Origin: Podocnemis expansa
Taxonomy: Eukaryota > Chordata > Testudines > Podocnemididae
Direction of reading: 5' to 3'
DNA length: 64,000 nt
Assembly (NCBI GenBank): GCA_007922195.1
Contig: ML682128.1
Span: forward strand, 845,674-909,673
Part shown: positions 10,819 to 22,235 of the stretch, piece by piece
How positions within the stretch are numbered: position 1 is the first letter of the stretch
Layout of the letters: every line of letters starts with the position of its first letter
Position numbers and translations under genes: made by a program
Notes under the pieces: generated by a model
Databases searched by the model: none
Seen by the model: the letters and a program-made list of their open reading frames with translations, nothing else
What the model was told of the DNA's origin: nothing

Positions 10819-12689
10819 AGGTACCACGTGTGGAGGTGCAAGGCCTCCAAATTGGGATGGAGGAGTTGTCCGTCGCTCTGGGTCAACAGGTCTGGTCTGA
10901 GGGGCAACCGAATCGGGAGGCGCCTGGACCACCGCAGTAGTGTCGAAAACCAGTGCTGTCTGGACCACGCAGGGGCAACCAGAATGACCCTCGCCTTTTC
11001 CTCCTTGATCTTCCACAAGACTCTGGGGACTAGTGGTGTTGGAGGAAATGCATACAGTAAACCTCCCCGTCCCCAGTGGATTTCGAAGGCATCCGCCCTC
11101 GAACCGGGACTGTGCCCCCAGAAGGAACAGAATTCTTGACATTTTGCATTGATATCGGAGGCGAACAGGTCTAGACGGGGATAACCCCACCTCCGGAAGA
11201 GCGACTCTGCCACTTCTGGGTGGAGGGACCACTCGTGTGTCATAAACCTCTGGCTGAGCTCGTCCGCCAGGGAGTTCCGGAGGCCTGGTATATACGATGC
11301 CACTGGGTGAATCCTGTGGCGAATGCAGAATTCCCAGAGGCTCATGGCTTCCTGGCAAAGGACACGCGACTTCGTGCCTCCTTGTTTGTTGACGTAAAAC
11401 ATCGCGGTAGTGTTGTCGGTATGCACCGATACTGTTTGGCCCCGCAGATGCTCCCGGAACACCTCACACGCCAGCTGGACTGCCCTGAGCTCCTTTACAT
11501 TGATGTGCAACCCGGAGTCCACGTCCCGCCACCGGCCTTGAGTCCTGAGGCCACCGAGATGTGCCCCCCAGCCGACGTTTGAGGCATCTGTCGTCAGGTG
11601 AAGCGATGGCTGGGGAAACCGGAACGGAATCCCTGAGCACAGGTTGGTCTCGCAGGCCCACCAACGAAGGGTCTCTAGCACCGGTGCTGGCACGGTGACC
11701 ATAGTGTCCAAGCTGTCTCTCATCGGGCAGAACACCCCCACCAACCACAGTTGAAGCGGTCGCATCCGTAGGCGGGCTAGGGGAACTACCGCGTTGCAAG
11801 CCGCCATGAGGCCCAGGAGGCGAAGGCAGTCCCGCGCCGATACAAGGGGAACTCTTGTTACTGAATCCACTGCCTGTTTGATGGTTTGGAAACGGGTGGT
11901 AGGAAGGCTCGCCCTCGCCAACGTCGAGTCGAGGACTGCCCCTATAAATTCTATGCGCTGTGTGAGAATGAGCACCAACTTCTGAGCATTTATTAGCAGC
12001 CCCAGGCGGTCGAACACGGACTGCATCAACCTCAGGTGAGATAGCACCTCCTGATACGACTTGCCCACGACCAGCCAGTCGTCCAGATATGGGAAGAGGG
12101 TGACCCCCTTCTCCCTGAGATATGCCACTACTACTGTGAGGTACTTTGTAAACGCCCGCGGGGCAGCGGAAAGGCCGAAGGGAAGCACCGTGAGCTGCAG
12201 GTGTTTCCGGCCAATAACGAAACGTAAAAACCTCCTGTGGTGAGGGCTGATTGCAACATGAAAGTATGCATCTTGTAAATCGAGGGCGGCATACCAATCG
12301 CCCGGATCCAGAGACGGGACAATCGAGGCTAGGGATACCATCCGGAACCGAATTTTTCGAAGAAACTGGTTGAGTCGTCTCAAATCTAAAATTGGCCGGA
12401 GGCCTCCTTTCGCCTTGGGAATGAGGAAATAATGGGAGTAAAACCCTTTTCCCCTGCGGCCTGGAGGCACCTCTTCCACTGCCCCTTTCTGCAGGAGGGT
12501 TTGCACCTCCTCCCATAGTACTTGCTGGTGGGCCTGATCCCGCAGGGAACCACGCAGCGTAGGGGGGGCCCCCGGGGGTAACGAAGAAAATTGGAGGGAA
12601 TAGTCCTCCTGAACTGTTCTGAGGACCCAATGGTCTTTTGTAATCTTGCGCCACTGTGGCGCGTAGTGGCACAGCCTGTTTAGGAACAC
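10809..12689 (-). CDS. DIRS reverse transcriptase / RNase H polyprotein, intact ORF
   Basis: A 626-residue uninterrupted ORF encoding the enzyme that copies DIRS RNA into DNA. RT motifs: LDLQDAY at 136-142 (first catalytic Asp), LPFGLS at 169-174, and YLDDW at 201-205, the DIRS/gypsy-like form of the YxDD active site. RNase H follows: TTDAS at 366-370, VKELRA (Glu400), VHTDNTTA (Asp425) and SLADELSQ (Asp476), a full D-E-D-D set. Residues about 505-585 (LDLFASDIN, then YAFPPTPLVPRVLWKI and VILVAPAW) match the C-terminal region usual in DIRS polyproteins, often described as methyltransferase-like; that label I hold loosely. The ATG at 12689 follows the end of the Gag frame. Absence of stops over 1.9 kb suggests a fairly recent insertion. 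Confidence 0.93.
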   Translation of the reverse strand: MFLNRLCHYAPQWRKITKDHWVLRTVQEDYSLQFSSLPPGAPPTLRGSLRDQAHQQVLWEEVQTLLQKGAVEEVPPGRRGKGFYSHYFLIPKAKGGLRPILDLRRLNQFLRKIRFRMVSLASIVPSLDPGDWYAALDLQDAYFHVAISPHHRRFLRFVIGRKHLQLTVLPFGLSAAPRAFTKYLTVVVAYLREKGVTLFPYLDDWLVVGKSYQEVLSHLRLMQSVFDRLGLLINAQKLVLILTQRIEFIGAVLDSTLARASLPTTRFQTIKQAVDSVTRVPLVSARDCLRLLGLMAACNAVVPLARLRMRPLQLWLVGVFCPMRDSLDTMVTVPAPVLETLRWWACETNLCSGIPFRFPQPSLHLTTDASNVGWGAHLGGLRTQGRWRDVDSGLHINVKELRAVQLACEVFREHLRGQTVSVHTDNTTAMFYVNKQGGTKSRVLCQEAMSLWEFCIRHRIHPVASYIPGLRNSLADELSQRFMTHEWSLHPEVAESLFRRWGYPRLDLFASDINAKCQEFCSFWGHSPGSRADAFEIHWGRGGLLYAFPPTPLVPRVLWKIKEEKARVILVAPAWSRQHWFSTLLRWSRRLPIRLPLRPDLLTQSDGQLLHPNLEALHLHTWYLHG

Positions 12690-12715
12690 GGGAGTCTCTG
12701 GATCCTCGGCGCTTG

Positions 12716-14845
12716 CTAAGACGTCCTCGCGCCCGCCATCAAAAGGCCTTTTTCTGGGTAGCCTGTTGGTGTGAGACCCCTTGGCCGCTGGGCTGATGCC
12801 GAGGGCCTACGGGATCCCCTGCCCCTCCGCCTGTCATCGTCCTGGTGGCGGTGGTAAGGCCTTGCTGGGGGAGGAGGTTTGAATTGCTTCCTCTGGCTCG
12901 CCGGTGTATGGAGTTCCAAGGATTTAATTAATGCCCTGGAGTCTTTCAGAGTCTGAAGGCGGGCATCCGTCTGCTGCGAAAACAGCTCTGGGCCTTCGAA
13001 GGGCAAGTCCTGGATTGTGGCCTGTACCTCCTGGGGCAGGCCCGATGCTTGTAACCACGAGCTGCACCGCATAGTTACCCCAGCCGCCATGGAGCAAGCA
13101 GCCGCATCGGCAGCGTCTAAGGCCAATTGTAAAAGGGCCTTCGACACGACCTTGCCCTCCTTGATGGATGCCGACAATGGAATAGACCTTACGGCCAAAA
13201 AGGTCCAATTTCTTAGTGTCCTTAGATTTGGGGGTTGAACCAGGACGACCCTGTCTCTCCTGATCATTCGCTGCAGCCACCACCAACGAGCTGGGGGTAG
13301 GGTGGGAGTAAAAGTGTTCGTAGCCCTTGGAGGGCACAAAATACTTCCTTTCGGCCCGCTTGGCTGTCGGGGGAATCGAAGCTGGGGTGTGCCACAAGGC
13401 CTTAGTCGTATTCTGCACTGTCTTAATAAAAGGCAGGGCCACACGGCCCGGTCCCTCTGGGAGCAAGATATCCACCATGGGATCAGCATCTTCCATGATC
13501 TCCTCAGCTTGGATATTCAACCCAGTGGCTACTCGATGGAGAAGCTCCTGATGAGCCCTGGTGTCGTCAGGGATCATCACCGGCTTGGCCCCTGCCACCG
13601 CCTCATCCGGAGGTGAAGAGGAGGACTTCTCAAGATCCGGACCGCCTGACGGTGCCCTGGAGCGCGTGCTGAGGCCTCCGCTAACCAGGCTAGCCCGGTC
13701 CTGGTCGTCCCTCATGGACCCCACCTCTGATGTCGCCTCGGTACCGGGGAGAGCACCAAGCGCTGCAGATGGAGGAGGCCTGGTGCCAGAGATAGGCATG
13801 GGGTTTCCTGAGCCAAGGCCTGACCCTGAAGGGTGGCCCATGGAGCCCAAAAGGGCCATTGCACCCCAGGCTGCCACCCCAGCCACTGGGGGTGAAAAGG
13901 CGGTACTGTAGGGGCCTGCTGTGGCTGCAAACTCGCATCCTTATGCGACCCACGTGGTACCGGTTCTTCTGCCGAGCCCAATGAGGGACTAGACCGAGGA
14001 GACCACGGCGGTGCTGATGAGGACTGCACCGGAGAACATCGTTGACCTCGGTCATCGCGGTGCCGGCGAAGTGGTGATGTACGGTGCCGGGAAGAAGCTG
14101 GGGAGTGGAACCAGGGAGCCCCCGCTGCTGCTACCACGACCGGCAGTACCGGTGAACGGTGCTGTGCTGCCTGAGGCGGTGCCTGGCTACATCCGTGACC
14201 AGCTGTGAGAGAGGTCGTTTTTCCACGGGACGGTACCGACCCCGGTGCCAGGCCCTCAGCCCCTGTCCTCGGCGCCAAGTGGCTCAAAAGCTCCTGCGCC
14301 ACCGCAAAGGCCTCAGGTGTAGTCGGTAGGACCAGTTCCTCTTCCAGAATGTCTCTGGTAGGGGAGGAAGTCGAAACTGGGCTAAGCTGTCTCTCGGCGG
14401 GGTCCTGCACCGAAGCTGGAGACAGGGAAATAAGTCGGCCAACGCGGCTCTGACTGGACTCCCGCGCCACTACCGCTCGGTGCGGCGAACGTCCTCTCTC
14501 CGCCCGCTTCTTCTTTTTGGGCGGTACCGGGGATGACGACCGGCGCCGGGGCTGCTTAGGCGTCTTAGGCTTTGGTGCCGTTGGCGGTGCCGATGACGCC
14601 GGAGCGCTTCGCACCGACGGTGCCGAGCTCGATCCCGAGTCGCCCGGCACCGGATGAAGAACCTCCTCCATCAGGTGGAGTTTTAGATGCTGAACTCTGT
14701 CCTTTTGAATTCGTGGCTTGAAGTCCTTACAGAGCTTACACTTCTCAGCGAGCTGAGCCTCGCCCAAGCACAGCAAGCAGTTATTGTGCGGGTCGTCGAC
14801 TGGCATGGGCTTCTTGCACAGTTCACAGTTCTTAAAGCCCGGCAT
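12716..14845 (-). pseudogene. DIRS Gag-like ORF, frameshifted
   Basis: The putative structural/nucleic-acid-binding ORF of the element. It starts MPGFKNCELCKKPMPVDDPH and continues with further Cys pairs (CLLC, CKLC), a small zinc-binding module at residues about 7-45. A Pro/Ser/Arg-rich linker with a PPKKKKRAERGRS patch follows. The reading frame then moves twice: from the 14845 frame to the 13886 frame around 13830-13886, and again near 13150-13190 to the frame ending at 12716. Conserved Gag phrases run across the frames: AHQELLHRVATGLNIQAEE, ALPFIKTVQNTTKALWHTP and KYFVPSKGYEHFYSHP in the second, SSWLQASGLPQEVQATIQDL in the third. The product is therefore broken as written. Identification rests on position before RT and recollection of turtle DIRS Gag. 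Confidence 0.8.
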
Positions 14846-14996
14846 AGCCTGGCCCCGGGCCCGGGGCGGGCTTGAAGAAACTAAAGCAACTAACTACTAC
14901 TAACTAACTAACAAAAAACAACTTCGAGTACTCCGAATAAGTGGCCACGTGCAAAGCGCTCGAGGCCAGGGAACGTTCCAGCGACCGACAGGGAGG

Positions 14997-15179
14997 TAAG
15001 AAGGAACTGAGGAGGGGAGGGGTCGGTTGGTGACTATATAGGGAGCGGTGACGGTGCCACTCCAGGGGGCGCTACAGCCGACCCTACGGGTACTCTAGGG
15101 GAAAAAGTTTCCGGCATGCCGTGCACGGGGCGTGCAGACACCTACAACGGAATGGACAGGAGCAGCACTCGAAGAAGAA
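14997..15179. repeat. DIRS right terminus and inverted terminal repeat
   Basis: Inverse copy of the left terminal repeat, ending ACTCGAAGAAGAA at the outer edge. The last 40 bases are complementary to the second block of the internal complementary region (9701-9742). For this minus-strand element it is the 5' end, so any promoter should lie here. A TATATAG motif occurs near 15036. Confidence 0.85.
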
Positions 15180-15328
15180 TAGGGCGTTCCGGGGTGTTCC
15201 AGCATACTTCGACCCCTGTAAGTAAAAAGCCAGACAAAAATCATGTTTTTCAAAATGCCTGCTGGATGGAGGACATGAAGTGAAAAAGGAGAACATGTGC
15301 TCCTTTTGCCTGACATCTGGTAACTCTA

Positions 15329-18300
15329 ATTCCAGACCAGTGAGTTGCTTTCTTCTGCCATAGGAGGCTTCACAAGGTGGGGTCTCAAGCTACAGCTTGT
15401 GCAGTGGGAAATTGACTCTGGAGCCACAGAGCAATAATTAATCAAATGGGGTTTGGCAAGCCTGTTGCTCTGCGCCACGCCAGTGAAGGGGGACCTTATG
15501 GCCTTGTCAGGCACTGTAGCATACGTGGCTCAATGGTCAGTTGGTGAGGGGCCCCATTCCTGCATGGGGGTGGGGGGAATCATTCCAAACCAAATTCCCA
15601 TTTGTGGGAAAGTTTAGGAAAGGAGCGTCCTTGTGGGGGCTTGCCACTGAGAGTGTATTGCTCCCACCTGTTCCACAGAGGAGCTGCAACAACAACTATC
15701 CATCCAACTGGGCCTAGGGACATCGGAGATCCAGGCTAAATGGCACAGGTGAACCAAATCCTACATATGGCTGCCTGAGAGGAGGCCAATGTCTGTTATC
15801 CATGTGTTCTTCCTTCTTCATCCTATCTCATAAAATATATCAAAGCATGCCTATGGCTGACACTATGGATATGTGGACACATTTGCTTTGGGTGTTCAGT
15901 GGAGCCTACAACTGAGCAAGGAGCACACAGCTGGACCTTGGGCTGGCTGCACATTTTGGCTTGGCTTACCAGATGGGGACCATCTCATGCCTCTTTCATG
16001 TAGGCTGGTGCCCCATTATGACATGTCGGTTGAATTGAAAGGCTACATGGCATACTGGACTGCTGGTGGCCATTTCCTGGGATGGAGGTAGCATGGTTTC
16101 AGAAACTAACCCACAGAATTTGGTGGACTGCAGTCCACCCATGGAAAAGCTGGATAGGGCCCAGAGGTGAGCCAGCTAGAAAATACTGACATGACTAGAG
16201 CCCCAAGATGGCTAAATTATCAGCCTAGCATGCAGCTTGTAGAGTTTTAGGGGAAATTATAGTCCAATAATGAGAGGCAGCATATTCAGAGCTGTGTAAG
16301 TAGTCTTTAGTGAAAGAGAACTGAGAGAGAAAGGACCCAACAGACAGGTTTCCCTAGCACCTAAATGACCCACGCATTTATCACCATGACAACTCCAATG
16401 GCCCTAGGTAGTCCAAAACACCACACAGCTGAGCTTCACTGAGAGGACAGAGTGTATCTCTCTGGCATAGGTGACAATTTAGAATAAAATAGAATCATAG
16501 GGTTGGCAGGGACCTCATGAGATCATTGAGTCCAACCCCCTCAGGCTTGAGCACAGGACTTTCTACATATTAAGCAGAAGGGCTAGCCACTACACTATTT
16601 ACAGGGTTTTTGTTCCTGGATGATTTTAGTTGTGGCTGAGCTGAAACAGATAGCCTAGGCAGAGTGAGGTAGAGACAGCCAAATTGATGCTGGTGCCCCC
16701 TTGCAGCAGACACCCAGTGTAGGAACTTGCTGATTTAGGTCCAAATCCAAAATGGTAACAAAGTGGATATCCTAGGGGCATCTCCTTATGAAACAAGGAC
16801 ACTGAATTTATCTTCATGAGGGCAAATGAAAAGCAGGGGCTGGGATGCTACCTGAGGGGACCATTCCATCAAAGTACTTGATAGCAGTGCTGGCTGAGAT
16901 TTATGTCTCCTCTCGTCTCAACCCCTAATAGGGGGATGAACACTATTAGGTGAGGGGAGGCACTCCCCTTGCAGGGGGAGCCCCAAGAGTTGACAAAGAA
17001 TACATGGGGTGTGATTGATTTGCACTGGGCTTCCATCCAAGTGGAGGTTTGGATGGAATTTGATTAATAAAGCTGGCTAAAAGCTATACCCTGTATCCAT
17101 GTGTGGTGAAATGAACGTAGCCCTATTCTGTGTGGTCTCCATATCCTGAAGTTGGCTGTGTTACCCAGCTTTGACATGTCACTCTTCATAATAGTGCAAT
17201 CTGCATCTAGTTAATTTGATTTACCAGTCACATCCATGCTGCAGAGAGCTGCACTTTTCAGACAGATCTACTTGTGGCTAGAGCACAGTTAACATTATTT
17301 CATATCGAATGCATTTAAGAATTCCTCCTGAGAATGCCTCATCATTGGCTATTAATCTAGCTTTGACCAATTTATTATGCCCCAGTCTGAGCCACTTACC
17401 TGCTTAGGGCCACATTTATCCCCGATTTTACTTCACTGACTTTTTGAGAGTTTTGCTAGAGCTGAATTTAACCTGTTTAGAACATCTAATTTTAATGTAG
17501 CCAGAACCAAAGACTAAGGACATGGAGGAAATTAAGTGATAAAGACAAAAGCAAGGGAAAATATAATCTTAATAGAGGAAACTCCTGTTTCCTTAGGTGG
17601 TTGGGTTTACAGGGTTTTTGTTTTTTTTCCCAGGCTAACCACATGACATGCTAGTCCTCCATATAATGTTACTCCTACCCTGGATTTTGAGCCACTGCAA
17701 TGGACTCTCAGTACTGAACCTCTTGCATGCGTTAGTCGCTTCCAATAGGATGACACAGTAATCCAAGCTAGTGTTCACAAGACTTTTGAACAGTAACTAC
17801 CGCAGAGTCCCAAGGGTCCAGCCGCCCATGATGAAGTCAGTGGCAACACTCTGCCTCCACTAAGGTTGAGGGTCTAGGTCTGAAACTGCTCATGTCAGTC
17901 TGCAACTAAATGCATGAAAGAATATCTCAAGATGGAAGGGCCAGTAGATAACCTGTTTCCACCCTATCTAAAAGTGAAAGCTTAGAAATGGCTCTTTGGC
18001 TGGACCTTTGGGATTTTAAAGGCACCCTGTACCTTAACAAAGTCAAACATTTAAGCAAACAACCCCAAGGCATTGTTCTCCACCCCAACTGTTTGATGTG
18101 TGGAAGTGAAATGAGTCTCCTCAAACCCTACCCTCCTCTGCATTATTCCATCCCCCATTGGTGCATGTCAAAAAATAATTAATTGCTGTGGTCAAGTGGA
18201 ATTTCAAAAGGCTGATTTAAGGGGTTATTTTGGTTCTTCCATTTTGTTTTGATCTGTTGCCCTTGCCACTCTGTGTCATGAAATTGTTTCCACCCATACA

Positions 18301-21115
18301 ACAAGAGTAATCTCTATGGTGGTTGCCTGTATGGGGAAGGGAACAGATTTCAGCCAGAGGTGGCTCACCAACCTAAATGAGCCTGGAGGAAATGAAATGC
18401 TGCATGATATTGGGAAAGCTATGAAGACACTTAAGGGCTTCATTTACACAGGTGTTGCATACTTTCATCCAACACTGGCTTAAGTGAATATACTTTTGGA
18501 GCAATTAACTGGGATGATGGGTGCCTGGGTGTGAACAGAAGCACTAAACAAGCCACACCAGACATAATTGTCTCCTTGCTCGTACTCTGCTCACCATCCA
18601 AGCTGTTAGGACTTTTAGGGACAAATCCTACAGTTCTCTGGGATGGAGCAAATTGAGCCCATCTCTGATTCTTTACTAGAGAATTATAGGACAACCTATC
18701 AGTCATTCTGGAGACACATGGCAGAATTGCAGGAAAGCATTGGAGGACTAGTCTAGCAGCACTCCCATGTTCTTAATGCAAACTGGGTGGGTTACCAGCT
18801 CAAGTGAAAGTAAAACTCAAGCTCTAACTCCTCCTCACCATGCCAGGTAACCCCAGCTGAAAGAATCACCAAATTCAGGTAAGAGGGTTTTGCATCTAGA
18901 CAGAATGGTGGCTAAAGGAAAACACATGAGTAGGATCCTGAGTTACCTCTGCAGTGAAAAGTTCCCAGCAGGCATTGTAGGTGAGCAGCATCCATGAAAA
19001 TCAGGCCATTAACCTGTTGTGCCTCAATGTCTGTCAGTAAAACAGAGGTAAAAATTTCCTAACAGTGTCTGGTGTGAGGCTTCATTCATTGCTTTACAAA
19101 GAGTTAGGAGACCCGCATCATGGAGGTGCAACAGCAATAAGAATTACTAAATTAAAACATCACCTCAGAGAAACTCATACAGCTGCCTTTTGCCTGTTAC
19201 CAGATAAACCAACAGAGAGCTCTGGTGGCATATCTTCAGAAGGGCACAGACAAAGCTGCCAGAGATCTTTGATGTTGGGGTCCAACCTTCTGTTTTTACA
19301 CAACTGAGCTTTGTGGACATGAGTGGAAAGCACAGGGAATTGATAATGGAATAGAATACACAGCCCTTCACCTCTAGGAAATTGGTCTGAATTTGGCCTA
19401 GGGGAGCAGTGACCAAAACTATGGGTAGCAGTTTGGTGATTTGGGTGGGCTCAGGTCAAGTCCTTGTTTACATAATCAAAGTGCAACTCTAGTGTGAAAA
19501 ATAACCCTGTAAAATTTGAACCATGGGGCTCTGTGTTTATAACATCTCTCAATGAGTCCAGATGAAATTTGCTCAAAGATAGTTCTTCTAATTGGCCACC
19601 CTGCAAATGCAGCCTGGAATTTTGGACATGAGCTGGATTTTTCCTTCTTGTGCATCATTACCCATAATAAAAATTCTACAGGCCAAATGCTTCTCACATT
19701 GACTGTGCAAGTCTACTGTTTTCAAGTCTGCCCTCTTATATTAACTTTATTAGGCCTGTATAGGTGCAAATTCATGCAGACTTTTGTCTTGGCAATTGAA
19801 ACAGTTTCTGCTTCCATTGATGCAAGTGCTAGAACAGATTGCACCTCACTTTCTTATAGTTGAGTTGGATTGAACAGCACTTAAAGGGTTAAAAAGACAC
19901 AGGAATTTATTTTGGCAGCAGCAAATGACTCTGAATAATCCTACAGCACACATATATTTAGGGAAAAGGTGCCATTTCCACACAGTCACTTTTGCACTCT
20001 TAAAACAAACAACATTGCCCCCGCCCCAATGTTTTGTTTTTGCTAAAATAATCTAATATGGCACCACAAGGCCTGAAGTCTATACAGAAAGAGGCTGCTT
20101 CTAAAACCAGATGGGGGGGGGCATCTTTCTTTTTGAGAAAGTTACATCACATGTGATAAGGAAGGAAGCCAAATATCTGGTTTCTGCAGAGTTATCTTAT
20201 TGTATTGTCTGGACAAAATCATTTGGGTTTCTTCACCTTAACTTCTTGTTAGTTGTTAAGATTTTCACCCAAGTTTGTCCTTCAAACAAATGTGCTGTAT
20301 GGTATGTGTAGAGGCTGTTCAGTATCATGTCTTCAGCAGCATCTCTTGAGCAACGTAAGACGTGTACATATTTACCTGCCACCACAAACCATAACTAATT
20401 GGCTTGGAATTTTCCAAAGCTTCTCATACTTTTATTTTTAAACAATCATTGCAAGAATTCATGATGGAAGCACTAGTCATATTATCACTGCTTTTCTGAG
20501 ACGTCACCTTACACTTTTTATAGTTTGTTAAGCTATGATTTCATTTAGCTACATGGTTTCTGGAAGCATGATAGCTTAAATCTGAACTGACCTACAGAAC
20601 ACAGCATCACTAACAACGATTCCTGAAGACATTCTGCACTGAATTTGGGAACTCAAATATCATAGCCAGTCATGAAAAATTTCAGCAGGCCTCACCAGAA
20701 AAGCTCTCTCTGTGGTAACCGCTCAGTTTAAAAGGAACCACATATTTGAACAGCTGATTTTGTCACCACAACTTTGTGCCAGTAAAATGAATAAGAAAGT
20801 ATACAGTCATTCATACATCATTCAGATGTCATGGGCCTTCTTCAGTCAATCACACCAGATCACATCAGGCGATAATTAACCTTAAAAAGTGCATATATTA
20901 CTGTATAGCAAGTGATGTGATCTATGCCAAAACCCCACTGTTTAAAGAAAGGAACCACCAAAACACACCCCAAACAGATAAATATGTGGAAAGTGGGACA
21001 GTTAGCTGATTGTTTCATGGGATAGATAGATTACTAGAAGATGCCTAAAGCAGGTGATGGCAGGACCTTGGTATACACAAAGACCCATATCTTTAATGGT
21101 AGTTGGGTGCCCAGC
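15329..21115. other. Intergenic, mostly unclassified
   Basis: No gene is recognisable. The one clear repeat is a CR1 3' end at about 16488-16560. A compact GC-rich patch near 16920-16990 contains short inverted segments (CCCCTAATAGGGGG) of unknown origin. The remaining ORFs are short and featureless. Confidence 0.5.
16488..16565 (-). repeat. CR1 LINE 3' end fragment
   Basis: AGAATCATAGGGTTGGCAGG followed by GACCTCATGAGATCATTGAG and TCCAACCCCCT is the reverse complement of the CR1 3' UTR end, the commonest LINE tail in birds and turtles. Confidence 0.75.
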
Positions 21116-21125
21116 NNNNNNNNNN
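21116..21125. other. Assembly gap (10 N)
   Basis: Ten unresolved bases between GGTGCCCAGC and TTGGGCCCAAG. The flanks are near-palindromic (GGGTGCCCAGC and TTGGGCCC), which could have caused the break. An ORF that appears to read through it is not meaningful. Confidence 0.98.
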
Positions 21126-21209
21126 TTGGGCCCAAGAAACTAATCCAGGAGGGAAAGATGGCACAAAGGATTGTGGTATTGTAACAATTCATCACCAGCA
21201 AAGGGGAGG

Positions 21210-22235
21210 TGTGATGCTGTCTGGGTCTAGGGGACTATTTATGATTATCTTTCACTTAATATTAATATTTCATATCTGCAATAATCCATATGTGATATGC
21301 CATGTTTGGAACCAATAGAAAGGTTGTAATCTTCTAGGAATGATTACATGGTTTATATGTAGGTGTCATGTCTGTAACAGAAATTAGGAATATATTTGTT
21401 TTATTTGTACTCCAAGTTATTGGATTCTAAAGCATTCCCAGCCTGGGTGGGCTGTAAAACCATTGTCCTCTTAATAGCCCATTAAGAAAGCTCCCAGCTA
21501 CAGTGGGCCTGGGAAGAAACCTGTTTGACCAATCACCCAGGCTGACCATGTTAGTCAACTCAATTTTGATTTGGCACGGGCTCTTCAGAGCATGGGGAAG
21601 GTCACAGGTAATAAAAGGCAGCAACCCCATCTCCATTTTGTCTTCAGTCTGCAAACTGCAATCAACGCCATCCTCAGGAACTAGTCTGCTGCACTGAAGA
21701 AAGGACGAAGACCCACCCAGGTGCTGGGGGTAGACCAGAGGAATTGGCCTAAACTGCAAACTACAGATTCTTCAAGGACTCGCTTTCTATGGACTCTAAA
21801 TCATTTGTATGTATGTGATTCACTTGGACCCTTTAACATCTCTCATATTTTGTTTCTTTCCTTGTTACAGTAAACCTTTAGTTGTAGTTACTAAAGGATT
21901 GACTGGCAGTGTGGTATTTTGGGTAAGATCCAAGCCTATACTGTTCTGGGTGATGTGGCTGACCCTTAGGGGTCAGGAGAACCTATTTCTTTAATAGACC
22001 TAGTGGCTAGGTGGGGACCACAAGAGCTGATGTGCAATAAAGGGGGTGATGACCAGAGAGGGGAATCCGAAGCATGTTTTGTTACTGGCTGGGAGACTGG
22101 TTTAAGTACCACCTATCAGTGGTTTAGGGGTTTGGCCCCTGGTTTTGCAGCTTGCCCTCATTTTGTCACTTTTGGGAGGTTAGCCCAGGAGGCCCAGCTC
22201 ATGGGGCAAAAGATCATGAGTTCATTTACAGCACA
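21210..22235 (+). mobile_element. LTR-like retroelement block
   Basis: Begins TGTGATGCTGTCTGGGTC and contains a TATA-like AATAAAAGGCAGCAACCC near 21610. A TTACAGTAAACCTTTAG block followed by TACTAAAGGATTGAC and GGGTAAGATCC (21865-21935) is a pattern I associate with turtle LTR elements. It appears to end near 22235. No gag, pol or env ORF is attached, so it would be a solo LTR. I could not find a convincing target duplication, and the boundaries are approximate. Confidence 0.4.

Larger units (their letters stand above)
9404..15179 (-). mobile_element. DIRS-type tyrosine-recombinase retrotransposon, full length
   Basis: A complete DIRS element in minus orientation, about 5.8 kb. Order in its own direction is Gag (14845 to 12716), RT/RNase H (12689 to 10809), tyrosine recombinase (10818 to 9775), then an internal complementary region. 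Inverted terminal repeats occupy about 9457-9613 and 14997-15156, sharing for example TATATAG, GGGGGCGCTACAGCCGACCC and the purine tract GGGGAAAAAGTTTCCGGC. It has no direct LTRs, integrase or protease, as expected for DIRS, which integrate by recombinase through a circular intermediate. The RT frame is intact. Gag and recombinase are frameshifted, so this copy is probably not autonomous as written. DIRS elements are abundant in turtles. Confidence 0.93.
9277..15326. mobile_element. TA-flanked DNA element split by DIRS insertion
   Basis: GGGTTACCAGAT at 9277 and ATCTGGTAACTC ending at 15326 are near-perfect inverted ends, each flanked by TA (9275-9276 and 15327-15328). Inside the left end is 'aaagcatggaaaggaggacag', and inside the right end is 'aggagaacatgtgctcctttt'. 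TA duplication fits a Tc1/mariner-type MITE. The whole DIRS element (9404-15179) lies between the halves, so the original element would have been only about 270 bp. Alternative: an unrelated inverted pair, but the matching ends plus TA make that less likely. Confidence 0.5.

Noticed and set aside
11464..12672. A 402-codon minus-strand ORF overlapping the DIRS RT
   Set aside because: It is a shadow frame of the RT/RNase H ORF, Pro/Gly/Ser-rich, without RT motifs.
15525..15580. tRNA-like A box (GTGGCTCAATGGTCAGTTGG)
   Set aside because: No matching B box or cloverleaf follows, so neither a tRNA gene nor a tRNA-derived SINE is supported.
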